In this document: one piece after another, positions 17,600-27,130 of the stretch | Numbering within the stretch: position 1 is the stretch's first letter | Layout: every line of letters begins with the position of its first letter | DNA from: Saccharibacillus soli | GTDB lineage: Bacteria > Bacillota > Bacilli > Paenibacillales > Paenibacillaceae | Direction: 5' to 3' | Assembly: GCA_002189105.1 (NCBI GenBank) | Contig: NIOB01000010.1 | Location: forward strand, 1 to 64,000 | Length of the DNA: 64,000 nucleotides | Translations under genes and position numbers: made by a program | Notes under the pieces: model-generated | What the model saw: only the letters and a program-made list of their open reading frames with translations | Databases searched by the model: none | What the model was told of the DNA's origin: nothing

Positions 17600-17857
17600 A
17601 TGTGGGGATTGGTCATTAGCCTAATTATGGCCATTGTCATTGGTTTTATCGGAGACGCATTGGCCGATAATATGATGCCAGGCGGTATCATAGGTGCAGC
17701 GGTAGCCGGTTTGGCCGGTGCTTGGGTTGGCAACCTGCTGTTTGGGAACTTTGGCCCGAACATTGCAGGCTTTGCAATCATTCCGGCTGTCCTTGGAACT
17801 GCCATCTTCGTCCTGATTCTTGGACTCTTTGCTAAGTTGTTCAGACGCGCAGCCTAG
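17600..17857 (+). CDS. GlsB/YeaQ/YmgE family stress-response membrane protein
   Basis: An 85-residue membrane protein. CGGAGG eight bases upstream selects the ATG at 17600 (MWGLVISLIMAIVIGF). It has three hydrophobic segments and the glycine-rich GGIIGAAVAGLAGAWVGNLLFG core of the transglycosylase-associated/YeaQ family. Such proteins are commonly induced by envelope or osmotic stress. In this window it stands with YtxH and DUF5665 proteins, which agrees with a general-stress role. A GTG nine bases upstream is a less likely start. Confidence 0.8.
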   Translation: MWGLVISLIMAIVIGFIGDALADNMMPGGIIGAAVAGLAGAWVGNLLFGNFGPNIAGFAIIPAVLGTAIFVLILGLFAKLFRRAA

Positions 17858-17950
17858 ACATTCGATTTCGGTCTGACGGAGCGGTTGGAACCCTTCACCT
17901 TTGCACTTGCAACCGCACGGCCCATGACTACTACATTTGAGGAGTGATTG

Positions 17951-18490
17951 ATGATGAACGAAGCAGAAAGAGAATATCCAGCACAAAGCAGTACGACTTT
18001 TGCCAAAGGCCTTCTGATCGGCGGTCTGCTTGGAGCGGCAGCAGCTCTGCTGTTCGCCCCGAAACCCGGACGCGATCTCCGCAGCGACATCTCCGATAAG
18101 GTGGGCGTAGCTACGGACAAGACCAAAGGCGTAGCAACAAACATCGGTCTCAAAGCCAAAGACACCGCTTCGGTTGTGGGTGAAAAAGTCCAGACCGCTG
18201 CTGGTGTGGTAAGCGACAAGGCAACCAGCCTGGCGCAATCCGTGTCCGAAAAAACATCCAACGTGGTGCAGTCGGTTCGCAAAAATGGAACAGACGTAGC
18301 AGAAGCGGTAAAAGACGCTTCCGCAGACGTTGGAGAAACCGTAAAATCGGCTTCGGCTGACGTTGCCAGCGAAGCGGCAAAAGCTGACAAGGAAATCATG
18401 GCAGAAACAGCTGATAAAGCTGCCGAAACCAAAGAGGAAGTCAAATCCTTAAACTCCGGTACAAAGTCCAGCGAAAAACCTGTTCTGTAA
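17951..18490 (+). CDS. YtxH domain-containing stress protein
   Basis: A 179-residue protein starting MMNEAEREYPAQSSTTFAKG, with GAGGAG six bases before the ATG. A single hydrophobic segment (LLIGGLLGAAAALLFAPKPGRDLR) with the YtxH signature is followed by a long amphipathic helical tail of 11-residue-like repeats (KAKDTASVVGEKVQTAAGVV, SVSEKTSNVVQSV) resembling LEA-type proteins. The tail is rich in Ala, Lys, Glu and Asp and would protect or tether at the membrane. YtxH of Bacillus subtilis belongs to the sigma-B/sigma-H stress set. A strong terminator follows. Confidence 0.85.
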   Translation: MMNEAEREYPAQSSTTFAKGLLIGGLLGAAAALLFAPKPGRDLRSDISDKVGVATDKTKGVATNIGLKAKDTASVVGEKVQTAAGVVSDKATSLAQSVSEKTSNVVQSVRKNGTDVAEAVKDASADVGETVKSASADVASEAAKADKEIMAETADKAAETKEEVKSLNSGTKSSEKPVL

Positions 18491-18504
18491 TCTGGCGACC
18501 TGTT

Positions 18505-18536
18505 AAAAAAGCCGGCTCATTCAGCCGGCTTTTTTT
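18505..18536 (+). terminator. Terminator after the YtxH gene
   Basis: AGCCGGCT-CATTC-AGCCGGCT forms an 8-bp stem followed by TTTTTTT. The A-run on the left makes it potentially bidirectional. Confidence 0.9.
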
Positions 18537-18606
18537 ATCGCAATCTGAGCCTGCTGACTTTACCCAATCCAATCTACGACCAAGACCAAAAGCGGAGGGA
18601 TATGCC

Positions 18607-19026
18607 ATGACACCTACAGAGACACGCCCAAATCCGGGCGATCGATTCGCCAGCGGCACGATTGAGCAAAATGAACGTACACAGGACGGAACGCTGCGTC
18701 CCCGTGACTTGTCCAAAGATCATCCATTCGAGCTGCGCCACGAGGTCAGTCGATTAAATAAGCAGCTGGAAGACATCTCGGTTGCACTCAAAAAAGGAGA
18801 CTTCAAAGACCTGGTTGAGAACTATACCGATTGGAAGCGGCGGATCATCTCCAACTTCACAGCCGGTGTCGCTCGCGGTCTGGGCTTGTCCGTAGGCACA
18901 GTCGTCGTTATCGCTCTGCTGACTTGGATCGCGTCCGTGATGGCGAGTCTAGGCGTTCCATATGTCAGTGACTTCTTCGACTATATGGGCAGCCTAATCA
19001 AAGAAGGTCGCAAAGGTGGGGCTTGA
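18607..19026 (+). CDS. DUF5665-type membrane protein
   Basis: A 139-residue protein starting MTPTETRPNPGDRFASGTIE. Residues 1-45 are hydrophilic, 45-85 helical (ELRHEVSRLNKQLEDISVALKKGDF) and 95-125 hydrophobic (GLGLSVGTVVVIALLTWIASVMASLG). The pattern fits the DUF5665 family. A GGAGG-type site precedes the ATG. It is convergent with sigB and shares the terminator between them. The function is unknown. Confidence 0.7.
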   Translation: MTPTETRPNPGDRFASGTIEQNERTQDGTLRPRDLSKDHPFELRHEVSRLNKQLEDISVALKKGDFKDLVENYTDWKRRIISNFTAGVARGLGLSVGTVVVIALLTWIASVMASLGVPYVSDFFDYMGSLIKEGRKGGA

Positions 19027-19047
19027 TCGCCTACCTAAAGACAGACA

Positions 19048-19097
19048 CAAAAAATGGCCGAACCATCTCGATTGTATAGGGATGGGATCGGCCATTT
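19048..19097. terminator. Bidirectional terminator between the DUF5665 gene and sigB
   Basis: AAAATGGCCGA..CCATC and GATGG..TCGGCCATTTT pair into a long stem with A and T runs on both sides. It serves the convergent genes. Confidence 0.85.
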
Positions 19098-19125
19098 TAC
19101 ATGTTCACTGCCGTATTCTTTTTAC

Positions 19126-19899
19126 TCATAAGGAGGAAGAATTGGACATGATTTGTTTGAGCTTTTCGGTGGCCCGTTTTTGGATGCGGGATACGCTCAT
19201 TTGGGAGACACCGAGTTTTTGCGCAATCGCACGCTGCGATTGTCCTTCCTGGAAGGCCAGCAGCAGCACTTTCTGCTCCTGCTCCTTCAACTGGCTAAGT
19301 GCCTGCTGGAGGTCCATACGCCGTTCCACGGTGTCGTAATCATTGACATCTGAACTGATAAGTTCCCCGAGCGTTGCGGCGCTCTCCTCTTGGGAAAGCG
19401 GAGAATCGAGGGAAACATAATGATAACATTCGCGGCCGGCCAATACTTCGACCGTTTCTTCCACGCTCAGATCCAGATACTGCGCGATTTCTTTGACATC
19501 AGGCGAACGCTCCAACCGTACGGTCAGCTCGTCAATGGCCTGCTGGACCAGCGCACCTTTTTCCTTAATGCGTCGAGGCACTTGTATGTACCAGGATTTA
19601 TCTCGCAAAAAGTTCTTCATATGTCCGATCATGCTCTTCATCGCATAGGGTTCAAATGGAATCCCCAATTGAATGTCATACTGTTGGAGCAAGCGGATCA
19701 AGGCCATCTGACCAACCTGATACAAGTCTTCGTAAAGATCGGGCCGGTTTCTGGCAATCTTGCCCGCGGCCATCTTGACCATCGGCTCATACTTCTTGAT
19801 GAGCACCGTGGCGATCTCGTTGTCCTTGGTCTGTTGATACTCCCAGATCAAGGATACGGATTCGGACATGGATTCAGGCGGGGTCACTTTATCATTCAT
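19126..19899 (-). CDS. sigB: General stress sigma factor (SigB/SigF/SigG family)
   Basis: A 257-residue sigma-70 family protein without region 1.1. Region 2 has PDLYEDLYQVGQMALIRLLQQYD, the -10 recognition region has YAMKSMIGHMKNFLRDKSWYIQVPRR, and region 4 is EGQSQRAIAQKLGVSQMSVSRIQKRA. The R-D-x-x-x-x-V-P-R-R stretch is typical of sigma-B/F/G. Because rsbV and rsbW precede it (rsbW overlaps by four bases), I call it sigma-B rather than forespore sigma-F, whose partners would be spoIIAA and spoIIAB. RsbW should hold it inactive until stress. Confidence 0.88.
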   Translation of the reverse strand: MNDKVTPPESMSESVSLIWEYQQTKDNEIATVLIKKYEPMVKMAAGKIARNRPDLYEDLYQVGQMALIRLLQQYDIQLGIPFEPYAMKSMIGHMKNFLRDKSWYIQVPRRIKEKGALVQQAIDELTVRLERSPDVKEIAQYLDLSVEETVEVLAGRECYHYVSLDSPLSQEESAATLGELISSDVNDYDTVERRMDLQQALSQLKEQEQKVLLLAFQEGQSQRAIAQKLGVSQMSVSRIQKRATEKLKQIMSNSSSL

Positions 19900-20348
19900 A
19901 CTTTCTCCTCACTCCTGGTGAGACGCTTGGTCAATACGACCTGCGTTCCTTTTCCGCTCTCGCTGACAACGCTAACGTCGTCCATGAGCGCCTGCATCAA
20001 GTAGAAACCGAGACCTCCGATCTCCACGTCATGCAATTCTTTTTCGTGCAAAGTAGGAGCGGCGTCCGATACGTCCTGCGGCAGTGCAAAGCTCACGCCT
20101 TCGTCCTTGACGGTAATTGTGAGTTCTTCGCCGTTGATGCCGAAGACGACCTCCACCAATCCTCCTTCCTGACCATATGCGTATAAGACCGAGTTATTAC
20201 ATGCTTCAGATACAGCGACTTTCATGTCTTCAATGTCCTCATAGGAGAAGCCCATTTTGGAAGCAATGCCGTACAGGTTCAGCCGTACGATATCCACGAA
20301 GTCAGCCGTAGCCGGTAAATTGAGGGTAACGGTTTGATCTGCTTTCAT
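19896..20348 (-). CDS. rsbW: Anti-sigma-B factor / serine-protein kinase RsbW
   Basis: A 150-residue GHKL-type protein kinase. The N-box EDMKVAVSEACNNSVLYAYG holds the Mg-ATP site Asn. EELTITVKDEGVSFA and GGLGFYLMQALMDDVSV are the G1/G2 boxes. It binds and inhibits sigma-B and phosphorylates RsbV on its serine. The gene ends inside the start of sigB and begins 18 bases after rsbV, as in the classical rsbVW-sigB arrangement. Confidence 0.92.
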   Translation of the reverse strand: MKADQTVTLNLPATADFVDIVRLNLYGIASKMGFSYEDIEDMKVAVSEACNNSVLYAYGQEGGLVEVVFGINGEELTITVKDEGVSFALPQDVSDAAPTLHEKELHDVEIGGLGFYLMQALMDDVSVVSESGKGTQVVLTKRLTRSEEKV

Positions 20349-20366
20349 GCGTTGTTCGATCCTTTC

Positions 20367-20705
20367 CTATTGGGAATTCTCTTGGGGTTCAAAAAACTTG
20401 GCGATACCTGTCATGTCGAACAGCTTTTGAATTTGTGTCGGCACTTCTTCCACCGCAAACGAAGCGTTCATAGAATGCCGGGCTTTCAAAACGGACAGCA
20501 GAATCCCAATCCCCGTACTATCGATGTACTTCAATTCTCGCAAATTGATGGCCAAATCGACCTCGGAATCCCCTACAAGCGGCTCCATGACAAGACGAAA
20601 ATCCGGCGCTACGGACAAATCCAGCTCCCCGCTGAGGTAGACGACGTTTTTGCCTTCTTCGGAAACCGTTCTGGCGTTGAACTTATCGTTTTTATTAGTG
20701 GTCAT
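20367..20705 (-). CDS. rsbV: Anti-anti-sigma factor RsbV
   Basis: A 112-residue STAS protein. The ATG at 20705 is seven bases after GGGAG; another in-frame ATG six bases earlier is too close. Phosphorylation should occur at Ser63 in KYIDSTGIGILLSV, the position corresponding to Ser56 of Bacillus subtilis RsbV. When dephosphorylated by a PP2C phosphatase it captures RsbW and frees sigma-B. The phosphatase here is probably the REC-PP2C protein encoded at 27131-28294. Confidence 0.93.
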   Translation of the reverse strand: MTTNKNDKFNARTVSEEGKNVVYLSGELDLSVAPDFRLVMEPLVGDSEVDLAINLRELKYIDSTGIGILLSVLKARHSMNASFAVEEVPTQIQKLFDMTGIAKFFEPQENSQ

Positions 20706-20741
20706 AGACATTCTCCCTAAAAAAATGTTTTCTAAGCTTAT

Positions 20742-20766
20742 TAAACCTAAACGAAGCAGTTGAAAC
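20742..20766 (-). promoter_or_regulatory. Possible sigma-B-type promoter before rsbV
   Basis: On the minus strand GTTTCA (20761-20766) is followed after 13 bp by GGTTTA (20742-20747), an imperfect match to GTTTAA-N12/15-GGGTAT. An autoregulated promoter at this position is known in Bacillus, so it is a reasonable but weak candidate. Confidence 0.35.
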
Positions 20767-20832
20767 TGAGTTTGCAGTCTTATCCGAAGTTACTTGGCGA
20801 CCATGGGGTAACGATTGATTCTTCCCGTTCCC

Positions 20833-22491
20833 TTAACGAGCTGCCCGGTTCACCGAATAATTACTTCGATTCACCATATGACGTGCAAGCACCTGTTTGA
20901 TGCCTGCCATTTTCACCGGCTTGCTGATGTAATCGTTCATTCCCGCCTCCATACACCGCAATTGAATATCATTCATGACGTTGGCAGTCATGGCCACGAT
21001 CACAGGCTCAACGCCTCCTACAAATCGTTCGCGGATGCGACGGGTCGCTTCGATGCCGTCCATGACCGGCATTTGCAGATCCATAAATACATAATCGTAT
21101 CGACGGCTGCCAAACATTCTTAATGCTTCTTCCCCATTTTCCGCTGAATCAGCTGTAATGTCCATCTTCTGGAGCATGCTCACCATCAGCTTGCGATTGA
21201 CGGGATGATCGTCCACGATCAGAACCGATGCCGGGATTCCCGATTCCTCATGGAGAACCGTTATCGATTCGCCGCGAAAAGGGTTGGGTTCCTCTGGCTG
21301 ATAGGTCTGCACCTGAATGGTAAAGACGAACGTCGCTCCCCCTTCATCCATCGCTTCCACGTGAATGTCGCCGCCCATCATCTCGACCAGTGTTTTGCAG
21401 ATCGCCAAGCCAAGCCCCGTACCTCCATATTTGCGCGTCATGGAAGAATCAAGCTGCGAAAAAGGCTGGAACAACCGGTTGATCTTGTCCGGCGAGATAC
21501 CAATCCCCGTGTCCTTGACCGCAAATTCGAGCGTCAGTCTGCCGTCTTCTTCGGCACGTCTGGACACCACCAGATAGATGCCTCCACGCTCCGTAAATTT
21601 GACCGCATTGGCAACCAGGTTGATGAGTACCTGCCTTAGACGAGCCATATCTCCATAGATCAGCTCAGGAACGGATTCCTCCGTAAAGTATACCATCTCC
21701 AGATTCTTGCGTGCGGTTTCCATCGTAAACAGATTAAAAACTTCGCTAATGCAGGTTTTCAGCTCAAATGGATGCTCTTCCAGCTCCATTTTCCCCGATT
21801 CCATTTTGGTGAAGTCCAAGATGTCGTTGATGACGGCGACGAGCGCATCGGCGCTACCACGGATGATCTCGGTATATTCTTTCTGTTCCGGCTTCAGCTC
21901 TGTCTCCATCAACAAATCGATCATGCCAATCACACCATTCATCGGCGTACGGATCTCATGGCTCATCATCGCCAGGAATTCCGTCTTGGCCTTCGCCGCG
22001 ATCTCCGCCGCTTCCTTCGCTTTCACCAACTCTTCATTGATCTTCTCCAGCTCCTGCGTTTTCTGATGCAGCAGAGCGGTTTGATCCTTGAGACGTTTGT
22101 TGGCGATATACATGCTGACAAACCCCTCAATTTTGGATTTCAAAATTTGGGGGATAAACGGTTTGACCATATAGTCGATGGCGCCTGCGGAGTAACCGGC
22201 AAACAGATGCTCCGATTCCTTGCTGTTGGCAGAGATAAAGATGATCGGAATATCTTTGGTTTTCTCCCGTGCCTTGATGAGCTTTGCTGTCTCAATTCCG
22301 TCCATGCCTGGCATCTGAACATCAAGTACGATAACCGCAAATTCATCTTTGAGCAGGCAGCGCAGCGCTTCTTCACCCGAAGTCGCCTTGATAAGCGTAT
22401 AACGCTCGCTGCCCAGAACGGCCTCTAAAGCGAGCAAGTTTTCCGGACGGTCATCGACCAACAGGATATGAATGGGCTCTTGAACCACCAT
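20833..22491 (-). CDS. REC - histidine kinase - REC hybrid protein
   Basis: A 552-residue cytoplasmic protein without membrane segments. Residues 5-125 are a receiver (phosphoacceptor D57 in [11 protein letters not shown]). A coiled coil (about 135-165) leads to a HisKA domain with H178 in [12 protein letters not shown], and an HATPase follows with [19 protein letters not shown] second receiver at about 420-545 has D471 in [12 protein letters not shown]. It starts 18 bases after the CheR-like gene and is 127 bases upstream of rsbV. It is not part of the described RsbK-RsbM-RsbY set, so it may add a second input or phosphorelay branch. RsbK, RsbY or RsbV control through it is an inference. Confidence 0.88.
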   Translation of the reverse strand: MVVQEPIHILLVDDRPENLLALEAVLGSERYTLIKATSGEEALRCLLKDEFAVIVLDVQMPGMDGIETAKLIKAREKTKDIPIIFISANSKESEHLFAGYSAGAIDYMVKPFIPQILKSKIEGFVSMYIANKRLKDQTALLHQKTQELEKINEELVKAKEAAEIAAKAKTEFLAMMSHEIRTPMNGVIGMIDLLMETELKPEQKEYTEIIRGSADALVAVINDILDFTKMESGKMELEEHPFELKTCISEVFNLFTMETARKNLEMVYFTEESVPELIYGDMARLRQVLINLVANAVKFTERGGIYLVVSRRAEEDGRLTLEFAVKDTGIGISPDKINRLFQPFSQLDSSMTRKYGGTGLGLAICKTLVEMMGGDIHVEAMDEGGATFVFTIQVQTYQPEEPNPFRGESITVLHEESGIPASVLIVDDHPVNRKLMVSMLQKMDITADSAENGEEALRMFGSRRYDYVFMDLQMPVMDGIEATRRIRERFVGGVEPVIVAMTANVMNDIQLRCMEAGMNDYISKPVKMAGIKQVLARHMVNRSNYSVNRAAR

Positions 22492-22509
22492 GGAATCCCC
22501 CTACACTTT

Positions 22510-23382
22510 CTATTTAATCTTCCGGTAGATCTTCTCCACCCGATCAAGCGGCTCATAACAGTCGCTGTATCTTGTGAAGTGAATGGACTCTTTGGACCCG
22601 AGAACCAGAATACCAAAACGGCTGAGGCTCTCATAGAATAGTCCATGCACTTGATCCCGGAGCGTATCGTTGAAGTAGATCATGACATTACGGCAAAAGA
22701 TAACGTTGAATTCATTGAAGGAACGATCGGTTGCCAGATTATGCTCGGCGAAAATGATATTTTTGCGCAGGAAGGGTTGAAGCATAACGGAATTGTATTT
22801 GGCGGTGTAATAATCCGAAAACGATTGCGTGCCTCCCGCTTCCAAATAGTTCTTGGTGTAGAGTTTCATTTTTTCGATCCCGTAGATGCCTTCCTTTGCC
22901 TGTTGAAGGGAGCGGTCGTTCATATCTGTCGCATAGATGCGGGCTTTGTCATACAACCCTTCTTCGTGCAGCAGAATTGCCATCGAATACACTTCTTCGC
23001 CCGTGGAGCATCCGGCATGCCAGATACGAATATACGGATAGGTGCGGAGGATGGGAACCACTTCGCGGCGGAAGGTTCGGAACAACTCTGGATCACGGAA
23101 CATTTCAGTCACCGGAATGGAGAGGTTCTGAACCATTCGTTCAAAGGAGGCGCGATCATGCAAAACTTTGTCCTGGAGCTGAGAGATGGTACTCAGATTC
23201 TCCGAATGGACATGATGCCAGATCCGGCGCAGAAGCGAAGGTCTCGCATAATTCCGGAAATCGTATCCATACATGCGATGTATGCCTTCAAGCAGCAGAT
23301 CAGCTTCAATCGTTTCACGTTCCGTCGCGTTGTCGGTCGCCGTTTCCGGCAGAATCAGTTCTTCAGAACCGTTGAATGTCAT
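22510..23382 (-). CDS. rsbM: CheR-type methyltransferase (RsbM-like)
   Basis: A 290-residue CheR family protein. The N-terminal helical domain (about 28-90, IHRMYGYDFRNYARPSLLRR) precedes the SAM-binding domain with WHAGCSTGEEVYSMAILL, IYATDMNDRSLQQAKEGIY and CRNVMIYF. There is no pentapeptide-binding or TPR addition and no cheB nearby. In Bacillus cereus a CheR homologue, RsbM, is encoded beside rsbK and methylates the sensor kinase to tune sigma-B. The position immediately after the rsbK-like gene makes the same role likely here. The symbol is by synteny, not by comparison of sequences. Confidence 0.8.
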   Translation of the reverse strand: MTFNGSEELILPETATDNATERETIEADLLLEGIHRMYGYDFRNYARPSLLRRIWHHVHSENLSTISQLQDKVLHDRASFERMVQNLSIPVTEMFRDPELFRTFRREVVPILRTYPYIRIWHAGCSTGEEVYSMAILLHEEGLYDKARIYATDMNDRSLQQAKEGIYGIEKMKLYTKNYLEAGGTQSFSDYYTAKYNSVMLQPFLRKNIIFAEHNLATDRSFNEFNVIFCRNVMIYFNDTLRDQVHGLFYESLSRFGILVLGSKESIHFTRYSDCYEPLDRVEKIYRKIK

Positions 23383-23446
23383 AAGTTCAACCCCAGATAG
23401 TGTAGAAAATCGTCTTTAATCCTTGTTTATTACCCAAATACAGGCC

Positions 23447-26400
23447 CTACGAATACAACCAAACGCGCATTAAAGAGAGAAGCTGTTCCGTTTGAATCGG
23501 CTTTTTCACATAGTCTGAGGCTCCGGCTTCGATACATTTGCTCCGATCTTCCTTCATGGCTTTGGCTGTCAGGGCAATGATCGGAATCCGCTCAAACTTA
23601 GGCATCTGCCGGATGTGACGCATGGCTTCGTAGCCGTCCATTTCCGGCATCATCATGTCCATCAGAATCAGATCAAAGTCTCCGCGTTCCTGGAGGATGT
23701 CCAAGGCTTCACGGCCATTTTCAGCGAATGTGACATCCATGCGATAACCTTCCAGCACGCTCGACAGCGCAAAGACATTGCGTACGTCGTCGTCTACCAA
23801 CAGAATCTTTTTGCCTTCAAACAGCGTTTCCTTGTTATGAAGCTTCTGCAAAATCTTCCGTTTATCTTCCGGCAGATCCGCCTCAACCCGGTGCAGGAAC
23901 AATGTTGTCTCATCCAGCAGACGCTCTGGGGATTTGACGTCCTTCACGATGATCGACTCGGCATATTGGCGCAGCTTCGTTTCTTCCTTGGCATCCAGAT
24001 CCTTGCCTGTGTAGATAATGATCGGCAGATCGCGCAGCCGCTCATCTTCTCGAATCCGATCCAGCATCTCGAAGCCGGTCATATCGGACAGCATCAGATC
24101 CAGCACCATGCAATCGTAATGATGCCGCTGCAATTCTTCCAAAGCCTGCGTGCCTGTGCCTACAGCCTTGATCGCCACGTCATCATGTCCAATCAGTTCA
24201 ATGATGGCACCGCGCTGCGTCTCGTCATCTTCGACAATGAGCAGATGCTTCAACCCTTTGTCCGCGTAGGAACCAATATAGGAGAAGGCTCGCTCGAGAC
24301 CCTCTTTGCTGGCCGGCTTTTTGAGATAGGCAATCGCGCCCATCATGAGTCCCTGCTTGACGTCATCGACGACGGAAACCACATGCACCGGAATATGGCG
24401 TGTCTCCGAATTGCTCTTGAGTTCACTCAGGATGGTCCAGCCATCAATCACAGGAAGCTGAATGTCCAGAATGATCGCATCCGGCATCCGGCTCCGTGCC
24501 GTCTCCAGCCCTGTATCACCCTGCACTTCAACCAGCGCTTTATAGCCATTATTTCTGGCCATGTCACGCAGAATCACGGCAAATTTGGGATCATCCTCGA
24601 TGATGAGCAGCACTTTGTCCTGCGGATTTACATCGTCCCGATCATCTGCAATCTCCGGCTGCTTGGGCTTAGGAGGAAGCGATTCGACAGGCGCCGGCTT
24701 CCCGCGATGCGCAAGCGGCATACGTTCCAGTTCACGGCTCGGCAGCGCAGTCGGAAGTTCTTTTACAGCTGCATCTTCTTCTACCGCATAGGCAGTTAGC
24801 TTAGGTACGTACAACGTAAACCGGCTGCCGTGTCCCTCTTCGCTCTCCAACTCGATTGTACCACCAAGCAGCTTGGCCAATTCGCGGCTGATCGACAGAC
24901 CAAGACCCGTTCCGCCGTATTTCCGGCTGGTTGTGCCATCCACCTGCTGGAATGCTTCAAAGACAATGTCGGTCTTGTCTGCCGGAATCCCAATGCCCGT
25001 ATCAATGACGGAGAATTCGATAAACTTGCGCTTTTTCTCCAGATAATCTGGCAGATGCTGCGCTTCCGCTTCACGTACGCGGAAAGTGACAGAACCCTCG
25101 GAAGTGAACTTGAACGCGTTGGACAACAGATTGCGCAGAACCTGCTTCAAGCGGTGACCATCCGTTAGCAGCGCGTTGGGTAAGTTGCCTTCGTCAACTT
25201 CCATATGAAGCTCGATGCCTTTCTTTTCTGCGACAGCGGCAAAGTTACCGGAGACAAACCTTGCAATCTCTTCCAACGGGATCGGCTCGCGGTTCAGTTC
25301 CATCTTGCCCGCATCTACTTTGGAGAGATCCAGAATCTCGTCGATCATCTTGAGCAGATCGGAACCGGACATGTAGATGGTCTGCGCGTATTCGACTTGT
25401 TTCGGCGCCAGATTGCCGTCTTTATTTTCAGCCAGCAGCTGCGACAGGATCAGCAGACTGTTCAGCGGCGTTCTAAGCTCATGCGACATATTGGCAAGGA
25501 ACTCGGATTTGTATTTGCTGGAGACGGCAAGCTGCATTGCTTGACGTTCCAACTGAGATCTTGCTTTTTCCACTTCGTGGTTCTTCTCTTCGGTCTCGTG
25601 AACCTGTTCTTCCAGTGCGCGTGTCTTGGCGATCAATTCGGTATTGAAGTGCTCCAATTCTTCCTGCTGACGCTGGAGCAATTCTTCCGAACGCTTGAGT
25701 GCTTCGGTCTGCGATTCCAGACCTTCGTTCGACCGCTTCAGTTCTTCCTGCTGCATCTGGAGTTCTTCGGACTGAGATTGCAGTTCTTCGGTGAGCGCCT
25801 GCGATTCACGCAGAAGCTCTTCGACCCGGAGGCGTCCATTGATGTTGTTCAAGATGACGCCCAGATTCAGCATCAGCTGATCGAGCAGCTGCCGCTGCAA
25901 ACTGCTGAACGGAGTCAGAGAGGCGATCTCGAATACGCCGATCAACTCGTCTTCAGCCACAATCGGATGAATCATAATCTGGGCACTGGAAGCTTCCCCC
26001 AATGCCGAGCGTACTTCAATGTACTGCTGCGGCACTTCGTCCAGCACAATGGCACGTCGGTCAGCTGCACTCTGACCGGGAAGGCCTTCGCCAATCCGGA
26101 AGGAAGTTTTGGCATCGGGTTCTCCGGTAAAGGCATAAGAACCATATAAACGCAGCTCATTCGGATTATTTACATCTGCCAGATAGAGCGCACCGTATTC
26201 TGCCCCCAGTACCGGTGTAAATTCACTCACGAACATCTGCGATACTTTTTCCAGTGACATAATGCCTTTGAGCACATCCGTGATCCGGGCCATATTGGAG
26301 TTGATCCAGGCCTGATCGTTCTGCGCTGCCATATAATCATTTTCGATACGCTGCTTCTCTTCGATGTCTTCCGCCATCTCCTGGAACACTTTCGCCACGC

Positions 26401-27130
26401 TGCCGATCTCATCCTTGGATTTGACCTTGATACGCCGGATGGCTTTAAGTTTTCCTTTGCCAAAGCTTGAAATCATCATCGATACGGTGTTCAATCCCCG
26501 GGTGATGCTTGGGATGATCCACATCATAATGCCGAGACCCAGCAGCAGTCCAACCACCAGGAAAGCTGTAGTAATCTGCGTGGAACGTTCGTACGCACTC
26601 TTGACGTTATCGACTTCCGCTTCGACCTGAAGATCCTGATAACTCGACAGGTCATTCATGGCATTCAGAGCGGCCCGCTGAAATTCAATGCCTGTAGAGT
26701 CGCGGTAAGCCTTGGCCTGTGCGAGATCTCCATTTTCCAACAGCTGCATAAGGTTGGCTTCATAACTGGAGAAGTTTTCCCAGGCTTCGCCTACATTCTG
26801 TACCAATCTTCGTTCTTCTGCCGAACCCTTCTCTGATGTAATGGATTCCCAATAACGCTGTGCGCGTTCCTTGGAACTCTCAATCAATAGCCGACTTTCG
26901 GATAGGGCAGAAGACTTGCCGCCAAGCAGCTGATTGGCAAGCTCTGTCGCAATACTGTTCACTTCGCCGCGCATGCCGCTGCTGTAACGAACTTTCATAT
27001 AACGGTCTTGGTAAACGCGGTCAATCTGATTGTTCATGTAATTCATCCGGTCGTAGCTCATCAGCGACAGCGACAGCATAATCAGTAGCAGCGCCGTAAA
27101 GCCAACGACCAGCTTGGTCTTTATTTTCAT
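23447..27130 (-). CDS. rsbK: Multi-sensor hybrid histidine kinase (RsbK-like)
   Basis: A 1227-residue protein. TM1 is at about 7-27 and TM2 at about 188-210, flanking a helical extracytoplasmic domain of the CHASE3/4HB type. HAMP is at about 212-265, GAF at about 285-430 ([15 protein letters not shown]), a long Gln/Glu coiled coil at 440-540, HisKA with H550 ([13 protein letters not shown]), and HATPase with [18 protein letters not shown]. Three receivers follow with D889, D1011 and D1158 as phosphoacceptors. Bacillus cereus RsbK has the same CHASE3-GAF-kinase-REC plan with fewer receivers. Its ATG follows directly on the TAG of the rsbY-like gene, so the pair is coupled. It probably signals to the REC of that phosphatase. 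Confidence 0.88.
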   Translation of the reverse strand: MKIKTKLVVGFTALLLIMLSLSLMSYDRMNYMNNQIDRVYQDRYMKVRYSSGMRGEVNSIATELANQLLGGKSSALSESRLLIESSKERAQRYWESITSEKGSAEERRLVQNVGEAWENFSSYEANLMQLLENGDLAQAKAYRDSTGIEFQRAALNAMNDLSSYQDLQVEAEVDNVKSAYERSTQITTAFLVVGLLLGLGIMMWIIPSITRGLNTVSMMISSFGKGKLKAIRRIKVKSKDEIGSVAKVFQEMAEDIEEKQRIENDYMAAQNDQAWINSNMARITDVLKGIMSLEKVSQMFVSEFTPVLGAEYGALYLADVNNPNELRLYGSYAFTGEPDAKTSFRIGEGLPGQSAADRRAIVLDEVPQQYIEVRSALGEASSAQIMIHPIVAEDELIGVFEIASLTPFSSLQRQLLDQLMLNLGVILNNINGRLRVEELLRESQALTEELQSQSEELQMQQEELKRSNEGLESQTEALKRSEELLQRQQEELEHFNTELIAKTRALEEQVHETEEKNHEVEKARSQLERQAMQLAVSSKYKSEFLANMSHELRTPLNSLLILSQLLAENKDGNLAPKQVEYAQTIYMSGSDLLKMIDEILDLSKVDAGKMELNREPIPLEEIARFVSGNFAAVAEKKGIELHMEVDEGNLPNALLTDGHRLKQVLRNLLSNAFKFTSEGSVTFRVREAEAQHLPDYLEKKRKFIEFSVIDTGIGIPADKTDIVFEAFQQVDGTTSRKYGGTGLGLSISRELAKLLGGTIELESEEGHGSRFTLYVPKLTAYAVEEDAAVKELPTALPSRELERMPLAHRGKPAPVESLPPKPKQPEIADDRDDVNPQDKVLLIIEDDPKFAVILRDMARNNGYKALVEVQGDTGLETARSRMPDAIILDIQLPVIDGWTILSELKSNSETRHIPVHVVSVVDDVKQGLMMGAIAYLKKPASKEGLERAFSYIGSYADKGLKHLLIVEDDETQRGAIIELIGHDDVAIKAVGTGTQALEELQRHHYDCMVLDLMLSDMTGFEMLDRIREDERLRDLPIIIYTGKDLDAKEETKLRQYAESIIVKDVKSPERLLDETTLFLHRVEADLPEDKRKILQKLHNKETLFEGKKILLVDDDVRNVFALSSVLEGYRMDVTFAENGREALDILQERGDFDLILMDMMMPEMDGYEAMRHIRQMPKFERIPIIALTAKAMKEDRSKCIEAGASDYVKKPIQTEQLLSLMRVWLYS

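Noticed and set aside
19126-20705. spoIIAA-spoIIAB-sigF operon instead of rsbV-rsbW-sigB
   Set aside because: The upstream REC-PP2C/hybrid kinase/CheR genes and the nearby sigma-B-type promoters and stress genes favour sigma-B. A phylogeny would be decisive.
23615-24799. Plus-strand open frame of 394 codons
   Set aside because: It is antisense to the receiver domains of the RsbK-like kinase, without a start signal.
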